Assembly: GCA_047975325.1 (NCBI GenBank)
Contig: JBKEDF010000049.1
Span: forward strand, 62,001 to 126,000
Reading direction: 5' to 3'
DNA length: 64,000 nucleotides
Source: JBKEDF01 sp047975325
Lineage (GTDB): Bacteria > Pseudomonadota > Alphaproteobacteria > Rhodobacterales > Rhodobacteraceae
This document shows, piece by piece, positions 53,406 through 62,852 of the stretch; the stretch's first letter is position 1, and each line of letters starts with the position of its first letter. The notes under the pieces were generated by a model that was not told the origin of the DNA, did not search any database, and saw nothing but the letters and a program-made list of their open reading frames with translations. The position numbers were made by a program, and so were the translations under genes.

Positions 53406-54572
53406 TCAGGCCGCTGGCATGCGGCTTTCGATCATTCCGGCATACCAGCTTGCGCCAAAGGGGATGGCGTTATCGTCGAAATCATAGGCGGGGTGATGCA
53501 CCATCGCCGTATCGCCATTCCCGACAAAGATATAGGCCCCGGGGCGTTCGTTCAGCATGAAGCTGAAATCCTCCCCCCCCATCAGCGGGGGCGTTTCGGG
53601 GTCGATCTGCCCGGAGACACCACGCGCAACCTCCACCGCGTATTCCGTATGTTTCGGGTCGTTTACCGTCACCGGATATCCGCGTTCATAATCGACCTCT
53701 GCCGTGGCATCGAAGGCAGCCGCCGTGCTGCTGACAATCTTGGCGATACGCCGTTCCGCCAGATCCCGGGTTTCGGGGTCCAGCGTGCGAACCGTGCCCT
53801 TCATCTTCACCACCTGCGGGATCACGTTATGGGCCGGGGTGTCGGTTTCAACCGCACAAACCGAAACCACCACCTGCTTGAGCGGATCAACATTGCGTGA
53901 GGCCACGGTCTGCAGCGCGACGATGATATGGGCGGCAACGACGGTGGTATCGATTGCCTCATGGGGCTTGGCCGCATGCCCGCCCTTGCCCGTCACGGTA
54001 ATCTCGATCTGATCGGCGGCAGCCATGATCGCACCCGGTCGTATCGCGAATTCCCCTACCGGAATCCCCGGCATGTTATGCATGCCATAGACTTCCTGGA
54101 TCCCCCAGCGATCCATCATACCGTCCTTGCACATCTCAAGCCCGCCGCCGCCACCTTCTTCGGCCGGTTGAAAGATGACAACAGCCTTGCCATCGAAGTT
54201 TCTGGTTTCACAGAGATATTTCGCAGCGCCCAGCAACATGGTCGTATGGCCGTCATGGCCACAGGCATGCATCTTCCCCAGGGTTTTCGAGGCATGGGCC
54301 GCGCCGCTCTGTTCGATGATCGGCAAGGCATCCATATCGGCCCGCAGCCCGATCACCCGACCCGCCTTGTCGGTCTTGCCCTTGATCACACCGACAACAC
54401 CGGTCTGGCCGATCCCCTCGACCACCTCATCGCAGCCATATTCCCGCAGCAAATCCGCCACCTTGCCCGCTGTTCGATGCACATCGAAAAGCAATTCCGG
54501 ATGTTCGTGAAAATCACGTCGGATCGCGGTAAGTTCGGGCAGCATCTCTGCAAAACGGTTCTTGACGGGCAT
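53406..54572 (-). CDS. M20-family amidohydrolase, second copy
   Basis: A 388-residue M20D peptidase related to the one at 35.7 kb, with GCGHDGHTTMLLGAAKYL-type metal motif (ACGHDGHTTML), EEGGGGGLEMCKDG, GKGGHAAKPHEAIDTT and MGGEDFSFML. It has the extra GGGGGLEM loop of the aminobenzoyl-glutamate/hippurate branch. The ATG at 54572 (MPVKNRFAEML) is used. It appears monocistronic and converges with the lipoprotein gene. Confidence 0.92.
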   Translation of the reverse strand: MPVKNRFAEMLPELTAIRRDFHEHPELLFDVHRTAGKVADLLREYGCDEVVEGIGQTGVVGVIKGKTDKAGRVIGLRADMDALPIIEQSGAAHASKTLGKMHACGHDGHTTMLLGAAKYLCETRNFDGKAVVIFQPAEEGGGGGLEMCKDGMMDRWGIQEVYGMHNMPGIPVGEFAIRPGAIMAAADQIEITVTGKGGHAAKPHEAIDTTVVAAHIIVALQTVASRNVDPLKQVVVSVCAVETDTPAHNVIPQVVKMKGTVRTLDPETRDLAERRIAKIVSSTAAAFDATAEVDYERGYPVTVNDPKHTEYAVEVARGVSGQIDPETPPLMGGEDFSFMLNERPGAYIFVGNGDTAMVHHPAYDFDDNAIPFGASWYAGMIESRMPAA

Positions 54573-54694
54573 GGGGCACCTCTCTGTTCGACTTTTCCAG
54601 AGATTGACCATTCCGCACCGGTACCGCAAGGGGTTGCGATACCTTTCGGCAAAACGGTCGGGCATACCCCGCCATCAGTTCGAAAACGCGGGCG

Positions 54695-54955
54695 TCAGTG
54701 GGTCACGCGTTCGACAGAAAGCGCGCGCTTGTTCAGTTCGGCAATCAGGGCAGGTACGATGCGCAGGGCCCCAACCGCCTGACTAAGCGCCTCCGACAGT
54801 TCATTTTCGTCGAAACGATCCGCCGTTACCCGCCAAACCAGCCGTCTGCTGACGCCATCGTCGAAGACAACCTCCGTCGCACCCGCCCGCGTCTTGCGAT
54901 AGCCCAGAAAATTCGCGCCGCCATCGGGCGCATGAAAACTTGTTTGATATCCCAT
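54695..54955 (-). CDS. Small protein of unknown function
   Basis: An 86-residue protein (MGYQTSFHAPDGG...LSVERVTH) with a beta-rich first half (GATEVVFDDGVSRRLVWRVTADRF) and a helical second half (NELSEALSQAVGALRIVPALIAELNKRAL). I recognise no family. GC content and codon use look like its neighbours. It sits alone between two minus-strand genes. Confidence 0.5.
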   Translation of the reverse strand: MGYQTSFHAPDGGANFLGYRKTRAGATEVVFDDGVSRRLVWRVTADRFDENELSEALSQAVGALRIVPALIAELNKRALSVERVTH

Positions 54956-55067
54956 TTTCGGGTCTCTTTTTTTGCTCGATGCAAAAAGAATCCCTTAAAT
55001 ATGGGTCTTGCGTCAATTCCCCCCGGGCCAACAGGACAAAAGTTGAGTCCTTCGCGCAACAGATCCG

Positions 55068-56471
55068 TCAGACCGAAATTTCCTCGGGCGGGCTGGACAG
55101 GAGGGATGCCAGGCGTTCACAGGCCTCCTCAATACAGCGGCGGCTGCGATTGCCGGGCAAGGCAAGGCGAACGGCATTGGGCGCCCGGCCATGGACCAGC
55201 GCAAATTCATCGGCGGAGCGCAGCAACACGCCCTCTGCCTCCGCCATGCGGGTAAAAACGGAGGCACGCCATCCCGCAGGCAGGTGCAACCAGGCGAAGG
55301 GCAGCCCCGGCTGCCAGCACAGGCCATGGTGGCCCAATACATTCACCACCGCCTCCAGCCGGTCGGCAAAAACCGCCTGCACGTCCTGACGCAGCTTCGC
55401 CGCCCGCCCCGAGCCCAGCAGTTCCAGGCAGAGATCCGACACGGGACGGGAAAGCGCAAAGAAGCTGTGCTGCGCCGTCAGCCGCCCTGCCTGCCCGGTT
55501 CCGGTAGGGCAGATGATATAGCCAAATCGCAGCGCGGCGGAAATGCTCTTTGACAGGCTGCCAATGTACCAGGTCCGGTCCGGCGCCAGCGCGCGCAATG
55601 CAGGCAGGTTGCTTTGCGCAACCGAATAGCAATCATCCTCAAGGATCTGCAAATCATAGCTTTTTGCGATTTCCGCAACTTCACGCCGTCTGGCTTCCGG
55701 CATTGAAACCGTCGTGGGGTTCTGCGCTTCCGTCGTGATGCACAGGATCTGCGGAGCATGGCGGCTGCAGGCCGCCTCCAACGCATCGGGACGCAGCCCA
55801 TGGGCGTCGATCTCCAGCCCGATCACTTCCGTCCGCATCAGTTTAGCGGCATGCCGGAACCCCGAATAGGCAAGATCCTCACAAAGAACACTGGGCCGGT
55901 CACCACGCAGGCAGCATTGAAATACCATCGTGATCGCATGCTGCCCGCCATAGGAAAGCGCAAGATCATCGGCATTGACAGGTCCAAGGACTCGCCCATC
56001 CATCCAATCGATCAGCGCCTCGCGCAGCGGCTCCTCCGCGCGCTGACTGGGGTAGTCGAGCCAATCTTCGGCAATCTGCGGTGCAAGGGCCGCCATGCAT
56101 TCGGCGAAAGCCCTGCCCTGCCCCACATCGGGCAGGCTGGGTGACCGCATATCCACCCGCCCGGTCAGGCTGGCAGGATCGCGTTCGGCAAAGAAGCTCT
56201 GGCTTGGTCCGAAACGCGGCTGCGCCGAGGCGACAAAGGTACCCCGCCCCACGGTGGCATCCAGCAACCCTTCACGCGTGGCCAGCTGATAAGCACGAGA
56301 AACCGTCCCCGGCGTGACCTGCAACCCCCAGGCGAGATCCCGCACTGTCGGAAGCTGCGCCCCGGCCGCCAATTGCCCCGAACGGATCGCCTCCCGCAGT
56401 GCCCGCACAAGGGCAAGATATTTCGGCCCCGGATATTGTGCCAGATCCGGCTGCCAATTTGTACCCGTCAC
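55068..56471 (-). CDS. MocR-type (GntR-HTH plus aminotransferase domain) transcriptional regulator
   Basis: The 467-residue protein joins an N-terminal winged helix (LVRALREAIRSGQLAAGAQLPTVRDLAWGLQVTPGTVSRAYQLA, to about residue 85) to a fold-type I PLP domain with the Schiff-base lysine in GSLSKSISAALRFG. MocR proteins use PLP as a ligand-sensing group and commonly regulate their divergent neighbour. The neighbour is a DUF1127 gene, and the 86-bp gap carries two TATTGTATC repeats. Confidence 0.93.
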   Translation of the reverse strand: MTGTNWQPDLAQYPGPKYLALVRALREAIRSGQLAAGAQLPTVRDLAWGLQVTPGTVSRAYQLATREGLLDATVGRGTFVASAQPRFGPSQSFFAERDPASLTGRVDMRSPSLPDVGQGRAFAECMAALAPQIAEDWLDYPSQRAEEPLREALIDWMDGRVLGPVNADDLALSYGGQHAITMVFQCCLRGDRPSVLCEDLAYSGFRHAAKLMRTEVIGLEIDAHGLRPDALEAACSRHAPQILCITTEAQNPTTVSMPEARRREVAEIAKSYDLQILEDDCYSVAQSNLPALRALAPDRTWYIGSLSKSISAALRFGYIICPTGTGQAGRLTAQHSFFALSRPVSDLCLELLGSGRAAKLRQDVQAVFADRLEAVVNVLGHHGLCWQPGLPFAWLHLPAGWRASVFTRMAEAEGVLLRSADEFALVHGRAPNAVRLALPGNRSRRCIEEACERLASLLSSPPEEISV

Positions 56472-56499
56472 AATGTTCTCCTAGCTTTGGCCGAAAGAG

Positions 56500-56539
56500 T
56501 ATTGTATCTATATTGAGCCAAAGTCAACAATATTGTATC
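56500..56539. promoter_or_regulatory. Paired TATTGTATC direct repeat in the MocR/DUF1127 divergent promoter
   Basis: TATTGTATC occurs at 56500-56508 and 56531-56539, 31 bp apart or three helical turns. The second copy overlaps a perfect 10-bp palindrome ACAATATTGT. Direct repeats on one DNA face are typical MocR operators, so binding by the adjacent regulator is a reasonable inference. Confidence 0.55.
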
Positions 56540-56557
56540 AACACAAAGGAAAGCACC

Positions 56558-56773
56558 ATGACCTACGAAGCCTTCCGCTCCGTCGAAGCCCGTCGGCCGC
56601 TGCCGCCCGTTGCGCGCCCTGCCTTCGCCCTGACGGCTGTGCTTCTGGCCTGGGATGATCGTTTCCGGAGCCGCAGGGCGCTGGCCCGGCTGAACGAACG
56701 AATGCTGCAGGATATCGGCTACACCCCTGAGGAAGCCGAAAGGGAAAGCGTCAGGCCCTTCTGGAAAGCCTGA
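56558..56773 (+). CDS. DUF1127-domain small protein
   Basis: A 71-residue basic protein whose C-terminal half is the DUF1127 motif: RRALARLNERMLQDIGYTPEEAERES. Related small DUF1127 proteins in alphaproteobacteria affect phosphate metabolism, RNA turnover and stress responses. The ATG has AAAGGAAAG upstream. It is divergent from the MocR-type gene and has its own terminator. Confidence 0.88.
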   Translation: MTYEAFRSVEARRPLPPVARPAFALTAVLLAWDDRFRSRRALARLNERMLQDIGYTPEEAERESVRPFWKA

Positions 56774-56798
56774 CGCTTTCTGTCACAAACTCCCCACT

Positions 56799-56825
56799 GG
56801 CCGCGCAAGATGCGCGGCCTTTTTT
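56799..56825 (+). terminator. Rho-independent terminator after DUF1127 gene
   Basis: GGCCGCGC-AAGAT-GCGCGGCC, a perfect 8-bp GC stem, is followed by six T residues, 25 bp after the stop. Confidence 0.9.
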
Positions 56826-56903
56826 ATGGCACGGGATAACCATGAAAGTGGGGAATCTTGCTATTAAACCAGATGAATACAAAATGATATTATGTTGATA
56901 TCA

Positions 56904-57608
56904 TTATTTATTTGATATTTCCCATTCGATCGAAACCGAGGCGGTAACGGATATTTCACCTTCGGCCACCGGAACCGCCATTTCCATGGCTGCCCCACTT
57001 CGAAACATCGGGGGTTCCGGTTGAAAGGATCCGCCGCCTGCGGATATCCGCCGCACCTCGCGCAATTCGACCCCGGCAGCTTCCGTCAGCAATTCGGCCT
57101 GCGCACGCGCATCGGCCACTGCCCTGCGGCGGGCTTCCTGTTGCAAAGGTTCGGGATCGCTGACGCCAAAGGAAATTCCGTTCAGGGTATTTGCCCCATC
57201 GGCAAGCGCGGCATCTATCAATGTTCCCAGATTATCAAGATTGCGGACACGAACCGAAAGCATGTTCGACGCCCTGTAACCCGCAATGGCAGGCGACTGC
57301 CCTTCCCGCGGCCGGGTCCAGTTGGGATTCAACGAAAGGCCCGAGGTCTGCAAATCACGATCCTCGACCCCGGCCGAACGCAGATTGGCCAGGACGGTAC
57401 CCAATTGTTCCGAATTGGCCGCCATGGCCTCCGCTGCGGTTGCGGCCTCACTTTGAACACCAAGCGACAATGTCGCCATGTCCGGGGGGGCCTCAACCTT
57501 GCCCTGGCCCGTGACGATGATGCTGGGATCGTCATCATCCGTATCCGCCGAAACCCCAAGGGGCATGGCAAGACAGAGGGCAAAAAGCGCAATTCCGGCA
57601 AGTCGCAT
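56904..57608 (-). CDS. SIMPL (DUF541)-domain periplasmic protein
   Basis: A 234-residue exported protein with a signal peptide ending VSADTDDDD and a SIMPL domain (SIIVTGQGKVEAPPDMATLSLGVQSEA, then YRASNMLSVRVRNLDNLGTLIDAAL and ARAQAELLTEAAGVEL). Relatives such as E. coli YggE are linked to oxidative stress. The ATG at 57608 follows AAGGAG; a frame start five codons earlier is less likely. It is divergent from the 1035-residue protein gene. Confidence 0.88.
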   Translation of the reverse strand: MRLAGIALFALCLAMPLGVSADTDDDDPSIIVTGQGKVEAPPDMATLSLGVQSEAATAAEAMAANSEQLGTVLANLRSAGVEDRDLQTSGLSLNPNWTRPREGQSPAIAGYRASNMLSVRVRNLDNLGTLIDAALADGANTLNGISFGVSDPEPLQQEARRRAVADARAQAELLTEAAGVELREVRRISAGGGSFQPEPPMFRSGAAMEMAVPVAEGEISVTASVSIEWEISNK

Positions 57609-57799
57609 CTGAAACTCCTTCACGAATTCTTGCTTGACAATAGTATGACGTTGCTCCCTTGCCTATCCTTGGATTAAATTTGCCCGAAATATGACGGTTT
57701 TCCTGCTGTTCCTTTCATTCGGCGGAAACCTGCTGTAGGAAGAAGCAAGCAGCTCTGGAAGACTCCACGGCCCCTCGGGACCTATGTTAGACCCACGCA

Positions 57800-60700
57800 A
57801 TGAAACCGAACTTTGCTCTTAATATCTCCGATACGCATATCGGGCTCTTGCATCGCACCTCCAAGGGCTGGAAGTCCATCGGTGAGGTGGCTTTCGACAG
57901 CCCCGATCTGGAGGAAGCGCTGGGATATCTGCGTTCCTCCGCCCTGGGCCTTTCGCCACAGGGCATTACCACCAAGCTGATCCTGCCATCCTCGCAGGTT
58001 CTTTTTACCAAGGTCGAAGCCCCCGGGCAGGACAAGGCCGCGCGCGAAGCCCAGATCCGTGAGGCAATCGACGGGCGTACGCCATATGGTCTTGACGAAC
58101 TGGTCTTTGACTGGTCGGGCAAGGGGCCGGAATTATCCGTTGCCATTGTTGCCCGGGAAACGCTGGAGGTAGCCGAAAGCTTTGCCGATACGCATCGCTT
58201 CAACCCGGTTTCCTTCGTCACCATGCCCGATGAGGCGGAGTTCACGGGGGAACCCTGGTTCGGCCCGTCGACCCTTGCCGGGAAACTGCTGTCAGATGAT
58301 GAAAAGGTTGAGCGCGATCAGGATCCGGTAAAGATCCTGGGCGCTGATGGCAGCGATCAGAAAGATACCGGATCAAAGACACCGAAGGATAACAAGCCTT
58401 CGGAAAAGAAAAAGGGCGCGGCAGAACCCGACGCAGAACCCGACAAGGGCAAGGAAAAGGCCGAAGAAGCCCCCGACGGGAAAAAATCCGACAGCAAGAT
58501 CGAAACCAAGGGCACCGATAAGGCAGCGGAGGCCAAGACCACCGAGGCCGAAGCTGCTGCAAAGGCCGCGAGGGACGCCGAGGCCAAGGCACGTGCCAAA
58601 GCCGAGGAACAGGCCCGGAAGGAACGCGAGGCCGAAGCCGCCGCCAAGGCCGAAGCCGACCGCATCATGCGCGAACGCGCCGAAGCTGACCGCCGCCGGG
58701 CCGAGGCCCGCGCCCTGGAACAGGCCGAGGAAGAGGCCCGACGCGCCGCCGAAGAGGCGCGCAAGGCAGAGGAAGAACGCAAACAGGAAACGGCCCCCCC
58801 GGCCCTGAGTGCAACGGCCCCCCCGGCAACCGGAACCTCCAAACCCCTGGGCGCCGCAATCCCCGCCTTTTCAAGCCGTCGCCGGGACGATACCGCCCGT
58901 ATGGCAGCAGCGGTGACCACCCCCGCACCTGAACCGGCCAAGGCCCCTGCCGCGAAACCGGCTTCGGTCTTGGAAGACCCCCATCGCGCCGAAACGGCAA
59001 AGGTAACTTCCCCGCAAAAAACCGCAACGGCGACACCCGACACGACCGGGGATGTCACCCCGATTGCTGCGGCAAAATCCGCAAGCGGATCATCCGCCAG
59101 CAAGGCCGATGATGTGTCAATCAATGGTGCGGCAGGCCCAGATGCAGGCGCAGGGTCGGATAAAGCAGGGTCGGATAAAAAGGCTACCCCGCCCCCACCA
59201 CGGGGGGGTGCCCTGGGTTCCGGCGCGCCTTCAACGGCGCCGCGTTCCCCGGCCAGGCCTCTTCCCCCCATGGTCACCGCCCCCAGCATCCCCGGCACGG
59301 CAGCGGCCAACCGGATGCGAAAGGCCGATGGCCCTGTGGAACGCCCGGTGCCCCCACCCCCCAATGCAATGCGCCGTCGCGCCAAGGCCCGTGCCGAAGC
59401 CGAGGGTATGGAAGGTTTCGAGAAGCTTCCACAGGGCCGTGGCAAGCCGCGCTTTCTTGGCCTTGCCCTGACGGGGATCCTGCTTTTGGTTCTTGCGATC
59501 GTGGCGGCCTGGTCTTCCATCTACCTGTCGCAGGGGGAACAGGACGACGCTCTGCCAGCCGTGGCCGCGAATGAGGCCACCACAACGGATGAGGCCATCA
59601 ACACGCCCGCCGCTGTGGTACCATCAAGCCAGGAAGATCTGAATACGGAAGCCACCCCGGATGATCCGGAGGCGCTGGCCGATGCCGAAAGCGCCGCCGA
59701 AGAGGCCGTGCTTGCCGCACTTCCCCCCGAAACACCCCCCGAGGATCCGGAAACCGAAGCCGCCACCGATAACGAAAACACCGCAGCCCCGGTTGTTGAG
59801 GGAACGGAAGGCGCGGCCCAGCCCGGTTCCGACAATCCGCCGCAGGATGAGATTTTCCTGGCAACCACCGACACACCGCCGCCTGCCTTTGATTCCGTCG
59901 CACTGCCGCCTCCTGGTTCCGCACCCGATGCTGCGCCGGAAGCGGCGATGCCCCCCCCGCCATTTGGTGAAGAATATGAATTCAACCCCGATGGCACGAT
60001 CCGCGCCACCGCGCGGGGGGTAGTGACGCCGGGCGGTTTCTGGCTGATTGCCGCGCGCCCCTCGATCATGCCGCCGCTCCGCCCCGGTTCCGAGGCACCT
60101 CAAACCGAAACACCGGCGGCGGCCCCCCCTTCCGACGCGCCGGAAGAAACCGCAAATTCCGCAATCGAGGCAGCAATATCCGAAGCCGTCGCAGGTAATC
60201 CGGCCTTCGCCCCCGATCCGGAAGCGGCTTCACTCCTGCGACCCACGCGCCGGCCCCAAAGCATTGATTCCCTGCTTCGGCAACCGGGGGATGACGATGC
60301 CGCGATACGCGACGAGATCGACACCCGCCTGGTCAGCCTGCGGCCCCGCCAACGCACGCAAGCGGTGGCGGAGCGTGGCGAGGAAACCGCGCGCCGTGAA
60401 GCCGAGGCGGCCTCGCTGGTCGCTGCAACCTCAGCCGCCAGCGCCGCCATGGCCGAGGATCGGCCCAATGTGCTGCCCGTCGCCTATTCCCTGCGCCCCG
60501 CCGAACGGCCACGTGATTTTTCCCGTGCGGTCGCCGCCGCCGTTCAGGAAGCCACGCAATCTTCCGCCGGTTCGCAATCGCGCGGGCAGGCCGCCGCCGC
60601 CGCATCCCCGGAGGAAGAACCCGAGCCCGAAACCCGGACCTCCGCCGCACCGCGTATTCCAACCCGTGCCAATGTGGCCCGGCAGGCCACCTACAAGAAT

Positions 60701-60907
60701 GCGATCAACCTTTCCCGCATCAACCTGATCGGCGTCTATGGCACCAAGAACAAGCGTTATGCGCTGATCCGCAGTGGCAGTGGGCGTTATACCAAGGTTC
60801 GCGTGGGTGATCGGGTGGATGGCGGTACGGTCGCCGCGATCACCTCAAGTGAAGTCCGCTACAAGAAGGGCGGCCGCATGCTGAGCCTGGCCATGCCGAA
60901 AGGCTGA
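57800..60907 (+). CDS. 1035-residue GspL/PilM-like plus GspC/PilP-like fusion membrane protein
   Basis: The N-terminal 160 residues resemble the cytoplasmic actin-like start of GspL/PilM (FALNISDTHIGLL, LILPSSQVLFTKVEAPG, IREAIDGRTPYGLDELVFDW, LSVAIVARETLEVAE). Then comes an acidic/basic low-complexity linker with a charged coiled-coil (about 234-331), a Pro/Ala-rich stretch, one membrane span (about 552-575, LGLALTGILLLVLAIVAAW), a long acidic periplasmic linker and a C-terminal domain (968-1035) resembling the GspC/PilP homology region (INLIGVYGTKNKRYALIRSGSGRYTKVRVGDRVDGG). A GSDKAGSDKK short repeat lies near 455. No type II secretion or type IV pilus gene is nearby. The antiporter follows after 17 nt. 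Domain calls are from pattern recognition. A spurious name such as IF-2 may attach to it because of its composition. Confidence 0.75.
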   Translation: MKPNFALNISDTHIGLLHRTSKGWKSIGEVAFDSPDLEEALGYLRSSALGLSPQGITTKLILPSSQVLFTKVEAPGQDKAAREAQIREAIDGRTPYGLDELVFDWSGKGPELSVAIVARETLEVAESFADTHRFNPVSFVTMPDEAEFTGEPWFGPSTLAGKLLSDDEKVERDQDPVKILGADGSDQKDTGSKTPKDNKPSEKKKGAAEPDAEPDKGKEKAEEAPDGKKSDSKIETKGTDKAAEAKTTEAEAAAKAARDAEAKARAKAEEQARKEREAEAAAKAEADRIMRERAEADRRRAEARALEQAEEEARRAAEEARKAEEERKQETAPPALSATAPPATGTSKPLGAAIPAFSSRRRDDTARMAAAVTTPAPEPAKAPAAKPASVLEDPHRAETAKVTSPQKTATATPDTTGDVTPIAAAKSASGSSASKADDVSINGAAGPDAGAGSDKAGSDKKATPPPPRGGALGSGAPSTAPRSPARPLPPMVTAPSIPGTAAANRMRKADGPVERPVPPPPNAMRRRAKARAEAEGMEGFEKLPQGRGKPRFLGLALTGILLLVLAIVAAWSSIYLSQGEQDDALPAVAANEATTTDEAINTPAAVVPSSQEDLNTEATPDDPEALADAESAAEEAVLAALPPETPPEDPETEAATDNENTAAPVVEGTEGAAQPGSDNPPQDEIFLATTDTPPPAFDSVALPPPGSAPDAAPEAAMPPPPFGEEYEFNPDGTIRATARGVVTPGGFWLIAARPSIMPPLRPGSEAPQTETPAAAPPSDAPEETANSAIEAAISEAVAGNPAFAPDPEAASLLRPTRRPQSIDSLLRQPGDDDAAIRDEIDTRLVSLRPRQRTQAVAERGEETARREAEAASLVAATSAASAAMAEDRPNVLPVAYSLRPAERPRDFSRAVAAAVQEATQSSAGSQSRGQAAAAASPEEEPEPETRTSAAPRIPTRANVARQATYKNAINLSRINLIGVYGTKNKRYALIRSGSGRYTKVRVGDRVDGGTVAAITSSEVRYKKGGRMLSLAMPKG

Positions 60908-60924
60908 CGCCGCCGGGGGCAGGA

Positions 60925-62847
60925 ATGGAAAGTTTTCTCCTACTCGCAAGTGTCTACCTTGGCGCGGCCGTTCTGATCGTGCCGATTTCCGTGCGCCTGG
61001 GGCTGGGCTCCGTTCTGGGTTATCTGGCAGCCGGCATCTTGATGGGTCCGGTTCTGGGACTGGCGGGGACCGAAACCGCAGATCTGCAGCATTTCGCCGA
61101 ATTCGGCGTGGTGATGATGCTTTTCCTGATCGGGCTGGAACTGGAGCCACGCGCGCTTTGGAACATGCGGCACCGGCTTCTGGGTCTGGGGGGCATGCAG
61201 ATCCTGCTGACCACGGGGGGCGTTACCCTGGCCGTGGTCTATGCCGGGCTGCCCTGGCAGATCGGCATGGTTCTGGGCATGATCCTGTCGCTTTCCTCCA
61301 CCGCAATCGTCTTGCAGAGCCTGAACGAAAAAAACCTGATGCGCACCACGGGTGGACGTTCGGCCTTTGCGGTGCTGCTGACCCAGGACGTGGCCGTGGT
61401 GCCGATGCTGGCCATCATTCCGCTGCTTTCCGCAGGCGCGGCGAATATGCCGGAGGGGATCAGTGCGGCCACCTTCGGGATCACAAATCCGGGCGATACG
61501 GCCGAAGCCCATGCCGCCCCCGGTGCGGCGGAGCCCCTGCTTTCCTTCATCCACTCGCTGCCCGGCTGGGCCGTCACGCTGATGACCCTGGGTATCGTGG
61601 TGGGTATCATCCTCGCCGGGCATTTCCTGACCCGGCCCGTCTTTCGTTTTGTCCATGCCTCGCGCCTGCCGGAGATGGGCACATTCATCGCGCTCCTGAT
61701 GGTCTTCGGGATCGCCTTTTTGATGATGATCGTGGGCCTTTCCCCCGCGCTTGGTACTTTCCTTGCCGGGGTGGTCCTGGCCAATTCCGAATTTCGTCAC
61801 CAGCTCGAAGCCGATATCGCCCCTTTCAAGGGGATCCTGATGGGGCTGTTCTTCATGACAGTGGGTGTCGGGATCGATTTCATGATCCTTGCCGCCAGCC
61901 CCGTCCTGGTCATTGCACTGACCCTTGCGCTGATCGCCCTGAAGGCTGCGGTTCTGTTCCTTGTCTCCCTGCCCTTCCGGCTGAAGGGGACGCATCGCTG
62001 GCTCTTTACCCTGTCATTGGCGCAGGCAGGGGAATTCGGGTTTCTCATCACGGCCTTTGCCACCAAGCAATCGGCCCTGACCCCGGCATTGGCGCAGATA
62101 ACCTTGCTGGTTATCAGCCTGTCGATGCTGCTCACACCCTTGCTGTTCATCTTTTATGACAGACTTGCCGCAGGCGGCTCCCAACCCGAAAACGACACCC
62201 CCGCCGATGAAATCGATGAACGGGGCCGGGTCATCATCGCCGGCATCGGCCGGTTCGGACAGCTGGTCAACCGGCTGGTGCGGATGGCCGGGGCGCAGAC
62301 GGTGGTTCTTGATTCCAATATCGAAACCATACAGATGATGCGTCGCTTCGGCATCAAGGGGTTTTTCGGGGATCCGACCCGTCCCGAATTGCTGGAAGCT
62401 GCGGGGCTGCGGGAAGCCTCGGTCCTTGTGATCGCGGTCAATGACCGCGAAGCCATAACCCGGATTGTCCACCATGCCCGGCAACAATGCCCGGATCTGC
62501 ATATCATCGCCCGTGCCCGCGACCGTATTCATGTCTATGAACTCTACCGCGCCGGGGCGGATGATATCGTGCGCGAAACCTTTGACAGTTCCCTGCGCGC
62601 GGGCCGCTACGTTCTGGAAAATATCGGCCTCACCGAATATGAAGCCGCGCGGTTGAGCCAGACCTATTTCCAGGTTGAACGCGAGGCGCTCCGGGATCTG
62701 GCCGAACTCTGGGTGCCGGGTAGGCCAATCCAGGAAAATGAACCCTATATCGCGCGTTCACGGCAGCTGGACGAAGACCTCGCCCTCGCGGTGAATGAGG
62801 ATGTGCAGGAAACCCGGCAGGAGGCCCGGCAAGAGGCCGCTGAATAA
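60925..62847 (+). CDS. CPA2-family monovalent cation:proton antiporter with TrkA-N domain
   Basis: The 640-residue inner-membrane protein has about 12 spans of the Kef/CPA2 transporter fold (LGYLAAGILMGP, LMLFLIGLELEP, SLSSTAIVLQSLNEKN, FLAGVVLANSEFRHQLEADI, FFMTVGVGIDF) and a cytosolic RCK/TrkA-N domain from about residue 430 (VIIAGIGRFGQLVNRLVRMAG with an NAD-binding GxGxxG). It resembles KefB/KefC potassium/glutathione-linked effluxers, though the ion is not certain. It may be co-transcribed with the fusion protein upstream and converges with cobT after 5 nt. Confidence 0.92.
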   Translation: MESFLLLASVYLGAAVLIVPISVRLGLGSVLGYLAAGILMGPVLGLAGTETADLQHFAEFGVVMMLFLIGLELEPRALWNMRHRLLGLGGMQILLTTGGVTLAVVYAGLPWQIGMVLGMILSLSSTAIVLQSLNEKNLMRTTGGRSAFAVLLTQDVAVVPMLAIIPLLSAGAANMPEGISAATFGITNPGDTAEAHAAPGAAEPLLSFIHSLPGWAVTLMTLGIVVGIILAGHFLTRPVFRFVHASRLPEMGTFIALLMVFGIAFLMMIVGLSPALGTFLAGVVLANSEFRHQLEADIAPFKGILMGLFFMTVGVGIDFMILAASPVLVIALTLALIALKAAVLFLVSLPFRLKGTHRWLFTLSLAQAGEFGFLITAFATKQSALTPALAQITLLVISLSMLLTPLLFIFYDRLAAGGSQPENDTPADEIDERGRVIIAGIGRFGQLVNRLVRMAGAQTVVLDSNIETIQMMRRFGIKGFFGDPTRPELLEAAGLREASVLVIAVNDREAITRIVHHARQQCPDLHIIARARDRIHVYELYRAGADDIVRETFDSSLRAGRYVLENIGLTEYEAARLSQTYFQVEREALRDLAELWVPGRPIQENEPYIARSRQLDEDLALAVNEDVQETRQEARQEAAE

Positions 62848-62852
62848 CCCGC

